Origin: Bacteroidota bacterium
GTDB lineage: Bacteria; Bacteroidota; Bacteroidia; NS11-12g; UBA9320
Assembly: GCA_947468275.1 (NCBI GenBank)
Contig: CANIKO010000015.1
Span: 32,661-96,660 of the forward strand
Length of the DNA: 64,000 bases
Direction: 5' to 3'
The notes under the pieces are model-generated. The model was given only the letters and a program-made list of their open reading frames with translations, made no database searches and had not been told where the DNA came from. The stretch's first letter is position 1; the number at the start of each line of letters is the position of its first letter. Positions 9,896-19,322 of this stretch are shown here, piece by piece. The translations under genes were made by a program, and so were the position numbers.

Positions 9896-10516
9896 TTAAT
9901 TTATTTTAACTACAGTGCTATCGGCAGCAGCCGGAGCGGCTCCATTGGCAAAACTCAAACTTTTAACATAATTTATTACTTTCCATCGCTCAGTTGGAGT
10001 AAGCATAGCACCATGTGACCCCATCATGTTTTTACCAAAAGTAATTACATGATACATTTTACCTTCAGGGAGTGTTTGAATATAAGGGGTTTGATAATTG
10101 GCAAACGGTGGTTTTGCAAATTTTCCATCTACAATTACCGGTCCATCATTTTTTCCTTCTTTTCCGTGGCAACTCCAACAATAAACATCGTATAATTTTT
10201 TTCCTGCCAATAAATTAACTGCTGTTTTTTCAACAGGATTAATATTTGCCGCAGAAGCTTCGTAACCATCAGGAGAATCCGGATAATTATAAACATAATC
10301 TAATTGACCACGAGCGATTGTACCAACTACTGGCAAACGCATGGTCATTCCTGTAGCACTAAACGCCATGTGACGAGTTTGAGTGAAAGGTTCATATCCT
10401 TTGGAAATATACATATCTGGAGCATATTCTATTCCAGTATTTTCACCACGACTTTTGCAAGAATAAAAGGATACTGCAATAAAGGCTATAACAAATAATT
10501 TATATAATTTATGCAT
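9896..10516 (-). CDS. actE: Alternative complex III, monoheme cytochrome c lipoprotein ActE
   Basis: From the ATG at 10516 this encodes 206 residues with a lipoprotein leader (lipobox VSFYSC) and one heme c motif, CWSCH, plus a probable axial Met in GKNMMGSH. ActE is a membrane-anchored monoheme cytochrome on the periplasmic face of alternative complex III. An in-frame ATG 39 bases further upstream exists, but the 10516 start gives a proper signal peptide and is preceded by a strong AAGGAGGAG ribosome-binding site, unusual in this window. The start overlaps the actD stop by 8 bases, suggesting translational coupling. Confidence 0.94.
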   Translation of the reverse strand: MHKLYKLFVIAFIAVSFYSCKSRGENTGIEYAPDMYISKGYEPFTQTRHMAFSATGMTMRLPVVGTIARGQLDYVYNYPDSPDGYEASAANINPVEKTAVNLLAGKKLYDVYCWSCHGKEGKNDGPVIVDGKFAKPPFANYQTPYIQTLPEGKMYHVITFGKNMMGSHGAMLTPTERWKVINYVKSLSFANGAAPAAADSTVVKIN

Positions 10517-11090
10517 GGGCTCCTCCTTCATTTGCATATTGTCCACTGTATTCATGAATAGATAACACTCCGTTTTTATTTAATATTGTAGTCAATTCTG
10601 ATTTGGCAGCTTGATCTAAAGTATCAGAATCAAAAGCTATTAATAAATGATCGTTGGTTTGTCGTAAATCTAGTATATCTGGTTTTACACCATGACCCAT
10701 TTTATTACGGAAGAAAAATAAAAATGCTAAACCATAAGCAGTGCATAATATAGTACATTCAAATACTACGGGTACCATACTAGGCAGCATGTGATAATCA
10801 CTTGGTTTACCTCCTATATTCATCGGCCAATCGAAAACCATCATATAAAACTGAAGTAACAGTCCAAGACAAAAACCAGTTGTACCGCATAAAAATGCAG
10901 CAATAGATAGTCGAGTACGATTAATACCCATAGCGGTATCCAAATGGTGAACAGGAAATGGTGTATAGCAATCAAATACTTCGATACCTTTTTCTCTCAC
11001 TTCTTCAACGGCGTGGATGAGATTACTATCATCATCGAATACACCGTAAATTAAATTGCGTTTATTTATTGACGTGCTAAAGCAAAACAT
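10509..11090 (-). CDS. actD: Alternative complex III membrane subunit ActD (DUF3341)
   Basis: This is a 193-residue protein with a soluble ferredoxin-like N-terminal part (YGVFDDDSNLIHAVEEV) and two membrane helices near residues 60-125. ActD is a structural subunit of alternative complex III with no cofactor. The gene starts one base after the actC stop and its end overlaps the actE start, as expected for an operon. The motif YTPFPVHHLD is typical of the DUF3341 family. Confidence 0.94.
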   Translation of the reverse strand: MFCFSTSINKRNLIYGVFDDDSNLIHAVEEVREKGIEVFDCYTPFPVHHLDTAMGINRTRLSIAAFLCGTTGFCLGLLLQFYMMVFDWPMNIGGKPSDYHMLPSMVPVVFECTILCTAYGLAFLFFFRNKMGHGVKPDILDLRQTNDHLLIAFDSDTLDQAAKSELTTILNKNGVLSIHEYSGQYANEGGAHA

Positions 11091-11091
11091 A

Positions 11092-12447
11092 TTATTCTTT
11101 GTTTTTTAAGATTCCTTTCACTTCTGCCATATTGATTACCGGAAGGAACCTGCAGAACACAAAGAAAAGAGTGAAAAATAAACCAAACGTACCTACAAAA
11201 ATACCAACCTCAACCCAAGACGCGGAATACATAACCCAAGAGGAGGTTAAATAGTCACGATGTAATGAGGTAACGATAATTACGAAACGTTCAAACCACA
11301 TACCCACATTTACAATGATAGACATCATAAACAAGAACCAAGGTGTTGTTCTTGCCCATTTAAACCAAAATACTTGGGGAGCTATAAGGTTACAACTCAT
11401 CATGGTCCAATAAGCCCACCAATAAGGTCCAAATGCTCTATTCATGAAAGCGTATTGTTCGTATTCAAAACCTGAATACCAAGCAATAAAGAACTCAGTT
11501 ATATAAGCTAACCCCACCATAGTACCAGTAAGCATAACAACTTTTGCCATAGCTTCTAAGTGACCAATAGTAATGTAATTTTCATAATTTAATACCTTCC
11601 TAGCTACTAATAGCAATGTAAGTACCATACCAAATCCTGAAAAGATAGCACCAGCTACAAAATAAGGAGGAAATATAGTTGTGTGCCAACCAGGTACAAT
11701 AGAAGTTGCAAAGTCCATCGATACAATGGTATGAACTGAAAGTACCAAAGGTGTAGAAATACCTGCTAAAATAAGAGACACTACTTCATAACGAGCCCAA
11801 GTTCTAACTGAACCCGTCCAACCCATTGCGAAAAAATTATACCAATATTTTCTAGCTTTTGTTGTTGAACGATCGCGAATCGTAGCGATATCAGGAATTA
11901 AACCTAAATACCAAAAAACTAACGATACCGAAAAGTAAGTAGATATGGCAAATACATCCCAAAGCAATGGTGAGTTAAAATTGACCCATAACGATCCAAA
12001 GGCATTTGGTAATGGGAATACCCAATATATCCCAACCCAAATTCTACCCATGTGGAAAAATGGAAATACTGCAGCACACATTACTGCAAAAATTGTCATT
12101 GCTTCTGCCGATCGATTAATGGACATCCTCCATTTTTGCCTAAACAATAAAAGTATGGCGGAAATCAATGTACCGGCATGACCAATACCAATCCAAAATA
12201 CGAAGTTAGTGATGTCCCAACCCCACATAACAGATTTATTAATATTCCAAACCCCAATACCAGTCCATACAGTCCAGAAAAGAGTTGCAAATAAAATTAA
12301 TAAACATAGGAAAGATAAAGTAAATCCGATCCACCACATCCTTGTTGGTTTATTTTCCAAGGGACGACAGATATCGGTTGTTACGTCTGAGTAGGTTTTC
12401 CCACCTTGAATTAACGGTGGCCTTATGGCTGCATCTATTACTGACAT
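11092..12447 (-). CDS. actC: Alternative complex III, NrfD-like quinone-binding subunit ActC
   Basis: This is a 451-residue integral membrane protein with about ten helices and the NrfD/polysulfide-reductase membrane fold. In alternative complex III this subunit holds the quinol-oxidation site next to the iron-sulfur subunit ActB. It starts 7 bases after actB and ends one base before actD. The sequence shows the characteristic Trp- and His-rich helices ([17 protein letters not shown] and [16 protein letters not shown]). Confidence 0.95.
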   Translation of the reverse strand: MSVIDAAIRPPLIQGGKTYSDVTTDICRPLENKPTRMWWIGFTLSFLCLLILFATLFWTVWTGIGVWNINKSVMWGWDITNFVFWIGIGHAGTLISAILLLFRQKWRMSINRSAEAMTIFAVMCAAVFPFFHMGRIWVGIYWVFPLPNAFGSLWVNFNSPLLWDVFAISTYFSVSLVFWYLGLIPDIATIRDRSTTKARKYWYNFFAMGWTGSVRTWARYEVVSLILAGISTPLVLSVHTIVSMDFATSIVPGWHTTIFPPYFVAGAIFSGFGMVLTLLLVARKVLNYENYITIGHLEAMAKVVMLTGTMVGLAYITEFFIAWYSGFEYEQYAFMNRAFGPYWWAYWTMMSCNLIAPQVFWFKWARTTPWFLFMMSIIVNVGMWFERFVIIVTSLHRDYLTSSWVMYSASWVEVGIFVGTFGLFFTLFFVFCRFLPVINMAEVKGILKNKE

Positions 12448-12454
12448 TTAAATA

Positions 12455-15400
12455 TTATGAGTGTTTTTCGGTTAATTTTGAAGGTTCTACATTTCTAATT
12501 TTAGTCATATAAACTACTGAAGGTTTAATTCCCACTTCTTCAAGCATATGATACGAACGTTCGTTCTTATATAATTTAGAAATTTCACTGTTTGGATCGT
12601 TCATATCGCCAAACACAATTGCGTTGGAAGGACATGCCGTGGCACAAGCTGTTTTAACATCACCATCTTGCATTTTACGACCGTCACGTTTTGCTGATAA
12701 TTTACCAGCTTGAATACGCTGAACGCAAAAACTACATTTTTCCATAACCCCGCGGGTACGAACCGTAACGTCAGGATTTATTACCATTTTTCCCAAGTCA
12801 TTGTTGAAATGATAATCAAATGCATCATTATCATTATAACGGAACCAGTTAAAACGACGAACCTTATATGGACAGTTGTTTCCACAATACTTGGTACCGA
12901 TACAACGGTTATAAGTCATTTGATTGATTCCCTCAGAACTATGAGTAGTGGCCAATACTGGACAAACGGTTTCACAAGGAGCGTGAGCACAATGCTGACA
13001 CATTACTGGGGCGTGAACCACACGTATGTTATCATAAATATCGGCTTTTTCCTTTTCAATATCATCCTCTTTGGTTAAGTATGCTTCGGGAGAATAAAAA
13101 CTATAGTAACGGTCAATACGAATCCAATGCATTTCACGACGAAGTCTAACTTCATCACGTCCTACAACTGGAACGTTATTTTCAATATGACAACTCACTA
13201 CACAAGCTCCGCAACCAGTGCAAGCATTTAAGTCGATAGCCATTCCCCACTTATGACCAGTAGAATAATCATATTCCTGCCATAAAGAAACTAAATCCGC
13301 TTTATTTTCGTTTCGTACAAAAGGGTTTTTATTATATTCATCTAAAGAAGCTTCGCGAATATAATCACGACCTTCAATAGTATGATGTGTTTGTGTTTGA
13401 GCTAATTTATAAGTATCACCAGTAGTTTCAATAGAAACTCCTCCATTACTGTAAGATGTGGTACCATTGGCGATTTTAAGAAATGGGTAAGCATTTTTAC
13501 CTAAATCTTTCCCTACTTTACCTGATTGTGTACGACCATATCCTAAAGCGATCGCATATGTTCCTGCAGCTTGACCTGGTTGAATTAAAACTGGAATATT
13601 TTTAATTGTGTATCCTCCAGCAGAAATATTTATCAGGTCATCTTGCTTTAATCCTTTACTTTGTGCCTCTGTTTTTGAAACAGAAACATAGTTATCATAA
13701 CAAACTTTTGAAATAGGATCTGGAACTTCATGCAACCAAGGATTGTTAGCTTGTGAACCATCTCTCACGCCAACTTTTTGATATATTATAAGTTCAGATG
13801 TGTCACTTTTTGGAGCGTCTGTAACTATAGCTGAAGCAACATCAATTAAATTAGCAGCAAACGAAGGAACAGAAACAATTGAGGCTGGTTTTAAATAAAT
13901 ACCATCATGAATTGCGTTATTCCAGATAGTTGCGTCAGCGGCCCAATTAGTTTTAATATAATTATAGGCATTAGCTTCAACAGCAGGTGTTCCTGACCAT
14001 AATAGAATTGATTCAATGGCCTGACGAGTATTGAATACAGGAGCAATGGTTGGTTGTGTAAATGAATAAACACCTAATTTTGGTTCAGCATCTCCCCAAC
14101 TTTCAAGAAAATGATTATCAGGACAAACGTATCCTGCTAAGTCAGATGTTTCATCATTTTGGTCAGAAGTAGAAATTACCAAATTAGCTTTTTTAAGACC
14201 TTCAACTAGTTTGGATGAATTATGATAAGAATAAACAGGGTTTGAATTAATAAATATTACCCCTTTTACTGCTCCAGATGACAAATCATTCACAAATTTT
14301 TCAAAATCTGCTTCTACAAATTTCGATTGATTTGAATAATTTTCAAGGTCAATAGTAGTTCCATAGTTACCTAGCATAATATTTATGCCATTAACTAGTG
14401 TTTGATTATTTAAATTATTTGATTTAGAAACGACTAGTGACTTTCCTTTCGCGGCAAATAGTTCTTTTGCTGAATTTTTAATAGCATTTCCAGCTAATTC
14501 AGCATTTTGAGAAACTGCTAATTGAGCAGTACCGGCTAACTTAGCAATTTCATTATATAATGAAATAAGATAAATACCTTCTTTAGATTCACGCATTGGA
14601 ACCCGAATATCAGCATTGGTTCCCGTTAATGATAATGTAGATTCAAACTGATAATGTTTGGATAATTTTCCTCCTTTAGGATTTCTGTTAGTTACCCATT
14701 GTTTGGTAAATTCAACTGGTGAAATCCACGTACCTAAAAAGTCAGCTCCAAAAGAAACTATAACTTCGGCCTTATCAAAATTGTAGGATGGTATAACACG
14801 TTTACCAAATGATTTCTCATTAGCTAATAAAATTCCTGAATAAGAAATAGGGTCATAAACAACAACTTCTGTTGTTGGATATTTCGTTTTAAAAGCGATT
14901 AAAGCCTTGTCAAATGATGGGCTATTGGAAGTTTTGGTAACAATTCTAATTCCTCCATTAGCAGAGGCAATATTTGCTAATTTAGAAGTGATTTCACTAT
15001 CTAATTTTGACCATTCTTTTTCTTCTTTTCCTTCTTTTAAAGGATTAGCCAATCGGTTAATATCATACAATGATAATATACTTGCCTGACCAGTAGCACA
15101 AGTGGCACCTTTAGATAATGGTGATAAATCGTTACCATCTAACTTTATTGGACGGCCTTCTCTTGTTTTTACTAATATTCCACATCCACTATTGCAACCT
15201 CCACAGGTAGATGCATAATAATTTGCATTACCAGGTGTAATATTTTGAGGCTTTACAACGTAAGGAATTGCATATTTCACAGGGGTTTTTTGGCAAGCAG
15301 CTAAAGCAACTGCGGATACACTAAAACCGAAAAATTTAAGGAAATCACGACGATTAGAAGAGAGATCAAGGTCAGTTGCATTTAGCACTTCCTCAAGCGG

Positions 15401-15496
15401 CAAAGCTTCGTGAAATTCGTTGCCCCTTGTTTGTAAAAACTCAGGTTGCTTTTCAGCCTCTTCTATTCCTTTCCAATATTGATTGTTTTGTTCCAT
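12455..15496 (-). CDS. actB: Alternative complex III iron-sulfur subunit ActB (molybdopterin-oxidoreductase-like fusion)
   Basis: This is a 1013-residue fusion of a molybdopterin-oxidoreductase-like domain and a ferredoxin-like domain. A Tat-type leader with twin arginine (NRRDFLKFFGFS) and a lipobox-like LAAC lies at about residues 47-70, set back from the N-terminus as in this family. The C-terminal part carries the four-cluster ferredoxin module: CTGCGACVVSC, CQHCAHAPCETVCP, CIGTKYCGNNCP and CSFCVQR with a final CATACP. Known ActB proteins hold three 4Fe-4S and one 3Fe-4S clusters there. The N-terminal domain has CGGCNSGC plus a later Cys (GATCATG), the arrangement of the 4Fe-4S site of true molybdoenzymes, although characterised ActB lacks molybdopterin. 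It acts on the periplasmic side. Confidence 0.95.
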   Translation of the reverse strand: MEQNNQYWKGIEEAEKQPEFLQTRGNEFHEALPLEEVLNATDLDLSSNRRDFLKFFGFSVSAVALAACQKTPVKYAIPYVVKPQNITPGNANYYASTCGGCNSGCGILVKTREGRPIKLDGNDLSPLSKGATCATGQASILSLYDINRLANPLKEGKEEKEWSKLDSEITSKLANIASANGGIRIVTKTSNSPSFDKALIAFKTKYPTTEVVVYDPISYSGILLANEKSFGKRVIPSYNFDKAEVIVSFGADFLGTWISPVEFTKQWVTNRNPKGGKLSKHYQFESTLSLTGTNADIRVPMRESKEGIYLISLYNEIAKLAGTAQLAVSQNAELAGNAIKNSAKELFAAKGKSLVVSKSNNLNNQTLVNGINIMLGNYGTTIDLENYSNQSKFVEADFEKFVNDLSSGAVKGVIFINSNPVYSYHNSSKLVEGLKKANLVISTSDQNDETSDLAGYVCPDNHFLESWGDAEPKLGVYSFTQPTIAPVFNTRQAIESILLWSGTPAVEANAYNYIKTNWAADATIWNNAIHDGIYLKPASIVSVPSFAANLIDVASAIVTDAPKSDTSELIIYQKVGVRDGSQANNPWLHEVPDPISKVCYDNYVSVSKTEAQSKGLKQDDLINISAGGYTIKNIPVLIQPGQAAGTYAIALGYGRTQSGKVGKDLGKNAYPFLKIANGTTSYSNGGVSIETTGDTYKLAQTQTHHTIEGRDYIREASLDEYNKNPFVRNENKADLVSLWQEYDYSTGHKWGMAIDLNACTGCGACVVSCHIENNVPVVGRDEVRLRREMHWIRIDRYYSFYSPEAYLTKEDDIEKEKADIYDNIRVVHAPVMCQHCAHAPCETVCPVLATTHSSEGINQMTYNRCIGTKYCGNNCPYKVRRFNWFRYNDNDAFDYHFNNDLGKMVINPDVTVRTRGVMEKCSFCVQRIQAGKLSAKRDGRKMQDGDVKTACATACPSNAIVFGDMNDPNSEISKLYKNERSYHMLEEVGIKPSVVYMTKIRNVEPSKLTEKHS

Positions 15497-15512
15497 TTAG
15501 TTTAATCGAAAA

Positions 15513-16472
15513 TTAATAATGACATTTACCACATTCCAAACCTCCGTTTTCAGCGACTGTATAAACAGTTTTACCCTGAATTTTTAATCTTTTATGAAGG
15601 CTTTCATAATATTTATTATTGGCTACATCTACACTTCTTTCTTTGTGGCAGTTAATACACCAATTCATCTGAAGACTTGAAAACTGATACACCTGATCCA
15701 TTTCCTGAATAGGTCCATGACAAGTTTGACAAACCACTTTTCCTACAACCACATGTTGTGAGTGATTAAAATACGCCAAATCTGGTAAATTATGAATCCG
15801 TATCCATTCAATAGGCTTTTGTTTATAATTGGGGATGTAAGTATTAGTTTCAGCATCCCAGCCTATAGCTTTATAAATTTTACTTATCTCAGGCGAAACC
15901 TGACCATTGTATCTATCTCGTAGTGTAATATATTTATGGCAGTTCATGCATGTATTGGCCGAAGGAATACTTGCTTGCTTGCTTTTTTCAGCTGTAGAAT
16001 GGCAATATTTACAATCTACCTGCAATTTACCAGCATGCATTGCATGCGAAAATTTAATTGGCTGGGTCGGAGAATAACCTTTTTGCACTCCTACTTCAGT
16101 TATTCCAAATTTGTATGCTTTTACAAAAGCAAACAATCCGAAAATAGTTCCTAAAAGCAATGCAGTTACTGTTGGATTAAGTGTTTTTAACCAAGGTTTA
16201 ACAACCTTGTCATAACGCGACAATTCTCTTCCACCTTCTACATTCTCATCGATCATTTTATCCAAATGACTTTTTACCCTATATAGAAAATAGGCAATTA
16301 CAAAGAATAATAAACACAGTAATAATACAATAACAAATGTAGTGTCTGTATAAAACAAACTTGGTTTTTCTCCAGGGGCTGCAGCGACCTGCTGTGCCAT
16401 AAGTGCAGTAGATGCGGACAACACCGACATTAATGCTGCTGCATTTCTTCTGCTATTTAGATATTTTAACAT
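15513..16472 (-). CDS. actA: Alternative complex III pentaheme cytochrome c ActA
   Basis: This is the first gene of the act operon. It has five CxxCH heme c motifs (CKYCH, CMNCH, CQTCH, CINCH, CGKCH), matching the pentaheme ActA subunit. It has an N-terminal signal-like segment, then two membrane helices and the periplasmic heme domain, where electrons leave towards cytochrome c or the oxidase. An ATG at 16502 is in frame, but a TAnnTTTG promoter element occupies 16500-16507, so the start at 16472 (MLKYLNSRRN) is preferred and gives 319 residues. Confidence 0.93.
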   Translation of the reverse strand: MLKYLNSRRNAAALMSVLSASTALMAQQVAAAPGEKPSLFYTDTTFVIVLLLCLLFFVIAYFLYRVKSHLDKMIDENVEGGRELSRYDKVVKPWLKTLNPTVTALLLGTIFGLFAFVKAYKFGITEVGVQKGYSPTQPIKFSHAMHAGKLQVDCKYCHSTAEKSKQASIPSANTCMNCHKYITLRDRYNGQVSPEISKIYKAIGWDAETNTYIPNYKQKPIEWIRIHNLPDLAYFNHSQHVVVGKVVCQTCHGPIQEMDQVYQFSSLQMNWCINCHKERSVDVANNKYYESLHKRLKIQGKTVYTVAENGGLECGKCHY

Positions 16473-16499
16473 ATAAGGGGGAACCTGATTTTTCGGGTG

Positions 16500-16507
16500 C
16501 AAATATA
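16500..16507 (-). promoter_or_regulatory. -7 element TATATTTG of the act operon
   Basis: TATATTTG on the minus strand fits TAnnTTTG, and the implied transcript start is about 24 bases before the actA ATG at 16472. No good TTTG is seen 19 bases upstream. It sets the actA start downstream of the longer reading frame. Confidence 0.5.
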
Positions 16508-16950
16508 AGGGAGTAAACTTATGAGGGTAGTTTAATTTTTACACAATATCACCAATTTAGAATCCGTCTAAATAGGTATTAAGCATTTATTTATCAGCAT
16601 TTTAAGAAATATTTTTTCCTAATTTTTAATTTTGTACACAACAATGAAAATCGAAAGCAATTTTCACGTGGATTGTTAACATTCTTGAAAACAATGTATA
16701 AAACGATGGTAATTAGTTAGTAATTAGGCAATAAATAAAATCTGAAGTGACATAAGTCATTTTTTAATTAAAAAATATTGCTTAAAACATAAATTCTTAA
16801 TAATTCAACTTTTCACAGAATTCGATAAATAAATATTTAGATGAATTGGAATGAAGAGAATGTGGTCAATTATTCTTCTTTTTAAGCGGCATAACTTGAT
16901 TATTTTTGGATGTGTTAAGAACTTGTGCTTTAATTAAAGGTGTGTAATCC
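16508..16950. other. Divergent intergenic region between actA and the transglycosylase-like gene
   Basis: This AT-rich stretch has no credible gene on either strand. It holds a 12-bp palindrome TGAC-ATAA-GTCA at 16748-16759, which has the size and symmetry of a CRP/FNR-family operator, roughly 245 bases upstream of the act promoter element. Nothing else stands out. Confidence 0.5.
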
Positions 16951-16958
16951 TAAATTTG
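16951..16958 (+). promoter_or_regulatory. -7 element TAAATTTG before the transglycosylase-like gene
   Basis: TAAATTTG fits TAnnTTTG and ends 9 bases before the ATG at 16968. It overlaps an upstream in-frame TTG, which argues for the ATG as the true start. Confidence 0.45.
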
Positions 16959-16967
16959 AATAACCAA

Positions 16968-17480
16968 ATGAAACGATTAATGCATAAAATCAAATTATTT
17001 TTTACGGCATTTACTCTCCTATTCTTAGTTTCTCAGGTATCCATTGCCCAATCAAAACAGAAATCAAAAGCTCAAATTTTAGCGTTTAGCGATAGCGTGT
17101 GTTTAGCGGCAGGTGTTCCCCCTGGGCTTATTCGCGATATAGGAAACAATGAAACTGGATGGCGTTTTATCAGAGATTTTAATGGAGGGACGGCTCATGG
17201 TGACCTTCAAATCGTTGATAACACGTTTTTTCATTGGTATAAAAAACTTAAACTTTCTGGAGGAAAAACTCGAGAAAATTATTTAATTGTTGGTATATAT
17301 TATATTAAATCACTTTATAAAACATTTGGAAGCTGGCAAAAAGCACGTTATGCCTATGCCAGAGGACATTGGAAAGAACCATCTAAATGGAGCCCTCTTG
17401 AAAAAAAATTTATGGGCAAAATAGACTGGAATAAATATGATAAGCCAAAGAATTCTGTAAAAGATACATTAGCAGAATAA
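16968..17480 (+). CDS. Secreted lytic-transglycosylase-like protein
   Basis: From the ATG at 16968 this encodes 170 residues with a signal peptide (hydrophobic residues 10-25, ending SIAQ). The mature part resembles a small lysozyme-like/SLT fold: a candidate catalytic glutamate E62 in NNETGWRF, then AHGDLQIVDNTF, where family members have a Gly-x-x-Gln-Ile segment, and a late YARG. Such enzymes cleave the peptidoglycan glycan strand. At 170 residues it is near the minimum for the fold. A TTG four codons upstream was not chosen because it overlaps the probable promoter element. The assignment rests on motifs and could be a non-catalytic relative. Confidence 0.75.
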   Translation: MKRLMHKIKLFFTAFTLLFLVSQVSIAQSKQKSKAQILAFSDSVCLAAGVPPGLIRDIGNNETGWRFIRDFNGGTAHGDLQIVDNTFFHWYKKLKLSGGKTRENYLIVGIYYIKSLYKTFGSWQKARYAYARGHWKEPSKWSPLEKKFMGKIDWNKYDKPKNSVKDTLAE

Positions 17481-17550
17481 AATATGTTCATTTAAATAAA
17501 TATTCTTTTCTGAATAGAGACGACTGATTCCCCAAATCTTTAAATTGCCT

Positions 17551-17558
17551 TACTTTTG
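17551..17558 (+). promoter_or_regulatory. -7 element TACTTTTG directly before recN
   Basis: TACTTTTG ends 5 bases before the recN ATG, so the transcript would begin within about two bases of the start codon. The -33 position reads TTCC, a poor match. Confidence 0.5.
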
Positions 17559-17563
17559 CCACC

Positions 17564-19216
17564 ATGTTTACAGAACTGAGAGTTAAGAATTATGCTCTTA
17601 TTAAAGATTTGGTTTTCAAACCAGGTCAATCCTTTAATGTTATTACTGGCGAAACTGGTGCTGGGAAATCAATATTGCTTGGTGCCATGGGATTAATATT
17701 AGGAGAAAGAACGGATTCTGTAGCTGTTAAAGAAAATGAAGAAAAATGTATAATTGAAGGTTATTTTGATATAACAAACTATGCATTAAAAAATTGGTTT
17801 GATCATAACGCGTTGGATTATAGTGAGGAATTAATAATACGAAGGGAAATATTAATTAATGGAAAATCCAGAGCTTTTATAAATGATACGCCAGCTCAAT
17901 TGATTCAATTAAGAGAACTTGGTAAATTTTTAATCGATATCCATTCACAACACGACAATCTTGATTTATTCCAAAAATCCTTTCAATTTAAAGTATTGGA
18001 CAGTTTTGCTGGAATTGAAAGTTTACAAAAAAACTATCTTCAAAATTTTGAAGCCTTAAAAATAATTGATAAAAAACTTGCAGAATTAATACTAGCTGAA
18101 AAGCAAGGAATCGATGAACGAGATTATAAACAATTTTTATATGAGGAACTTTTAACCGCCAATCTTATCGAAGGAGAAACCCAATTATTAGAAGAAGAGC
18201 TGATAGCATTAAGTAATGCAGATCAAAATTTACAAATTTTAGCAGCGATCCAAAATCAATTATCTGAATCTGAAACCGCCATTATCGATCAATTGGCCCT
18301 AATAAAAAATCAACTAAGCCAAGTCGCCAAAAATGATAAACGATTTGAAGAGCTGTCAAACCGTTTTAGTGAAATAAATTATTTGTTAAAGGATTTGGCA
18401 TTAGAAATAGACCAATTGACTCAAGCAACCAATAACGATCCTGAAAGGCTTGAAACTGTTAACCAAAGACTTTCAATATTGCATAACCTCGCTAAGAAGC
18501 ACCGTGAGGAAGATTTAATATTAAAACAAAAAACGCTTGAATTAGAACTCTCAAAATTTGCCAATTTAGACAGTGAAATTCAAATCACTATAAATGAAAG
18601 GCAAATTTTAGAAATTGAATGTTTTAAATTAGCCAATAATCTTTCAGAACAACGAAAAAAACAAAGCCTTTTGCTGGAAAAGCAGATTAATGAAATGATT
18701 ATTCTATTAGGAATGCCCGGCGGCAGAATAAAAGTTGAAGTAACTTTGCAAAAGGATAGCCAACTATGGATTTATGGTATAAATGACACAAACTTTTTAT
18801 ATTCACCAGCCAGCGAAAAATCATTCAATCCTATTCAAAATATTGCTTCAGGTGGTGAAATTTCGCGAGTAATGCTAGTATTAAAAGCCATTTTGGCTCA
18901 AAAGAATATTATGCCGACTATTATTTTTGATGAAATAGATTCCGGTGTTTCAGGAGACGTAGCTTTTAAAATGGGTGAGATGCTAAAAAAACTGTCTGAC
19001 AATTTGCAATTGATCATAATCACACATTTACCTCAAATAGCTGCCAAAGGAAACCATCATTATTTTGTTTATAAAAATATTATTGACACTAAAACCACCT
19101 CCGATATACGTGAATTAACCGAAAATGAACGTATCAATGAAATAGCTGAAATGATTGGTGGCAAGGCCTTCGGCAACTCTATTTTAGAAAGTGCACGACA
19201 ATTATTGAATAGCTAA
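17564..19216 (+). CDS. recN: DNA repair ATPase RecN
   Basis: This is a 550-residue SMC-like protein that helps double-strand-break repair. It has Walker A GETGAGKS near residue 30, a long coiled-coil middle, the ABC signature region (IASGGEISRVML) and Walker B PTIIFDEIDSGVSGDVA. Length matches the family (about 550). The start is firm because MFTELRVKNYALIKDL aligns with the conserved RecN N-terminus. It is followed by an unrelated secreted protease gene about 100 bases on. Confidence 0.97.
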   Translation: MFTELRVKNYALIKDLVFKPGQSFNVITGETGAGKSILLGAMGLILGERTDSVAVKENEEKCIIEGYFDITNYALKNWFDHNALDYSEELIIRREILINGKSRAFINDTPAQLIQLRELGKFLIDIHSQHDNLDLFQKSFQFKVLDSFAGIESLQKNYLQNFEALKIIDKKLAELILAEKQGIDERDYKQFLYEELLTANLIEGETQLLEEELIALSNADQNLQILAAIQNQLSESETAIIDQLALIKNQLSQVAKNDKRFEELSNRFSEINYLLKDLALEIDQLTQATNNDPERLETVNQRLSILHNLAKKHREEDLILKQKTLELELSKFANLDSEIQITINERQILEIECFKLANNLSEQRKKQSLLLEKQINEMIILLGMPGGRIKVEVTLQKDSQLWIYGINDTNFLYSPASEKSFNPIQNIASGGEISRVMLVLKAILAQKNIMPTIIFDEIDSGVSGDVAFKMGEMLKKLSDNLQLIIITHLPQIAAKGNHHYFVYKNIIDTKTTSDIRELTENERINEIAEMIGGKAFGNSILESARQLLNS

Positions 19217-19322
19217 CTACATCCTCTCATTAAGGTAAAAATTCAATCATTGGTTTTTAACAATTTTTAAATGAACTATTATTGCACACTTTTTGTTCAA
19301 TACAAAAAAATCTAAGTAATTT

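Noticed and set aside
12710..13078. 122-residue plus-strand frame inside actB
   Set aside because: It lies within a conserved, intact gene on the other strand and has no domain; it is a shadow frame.
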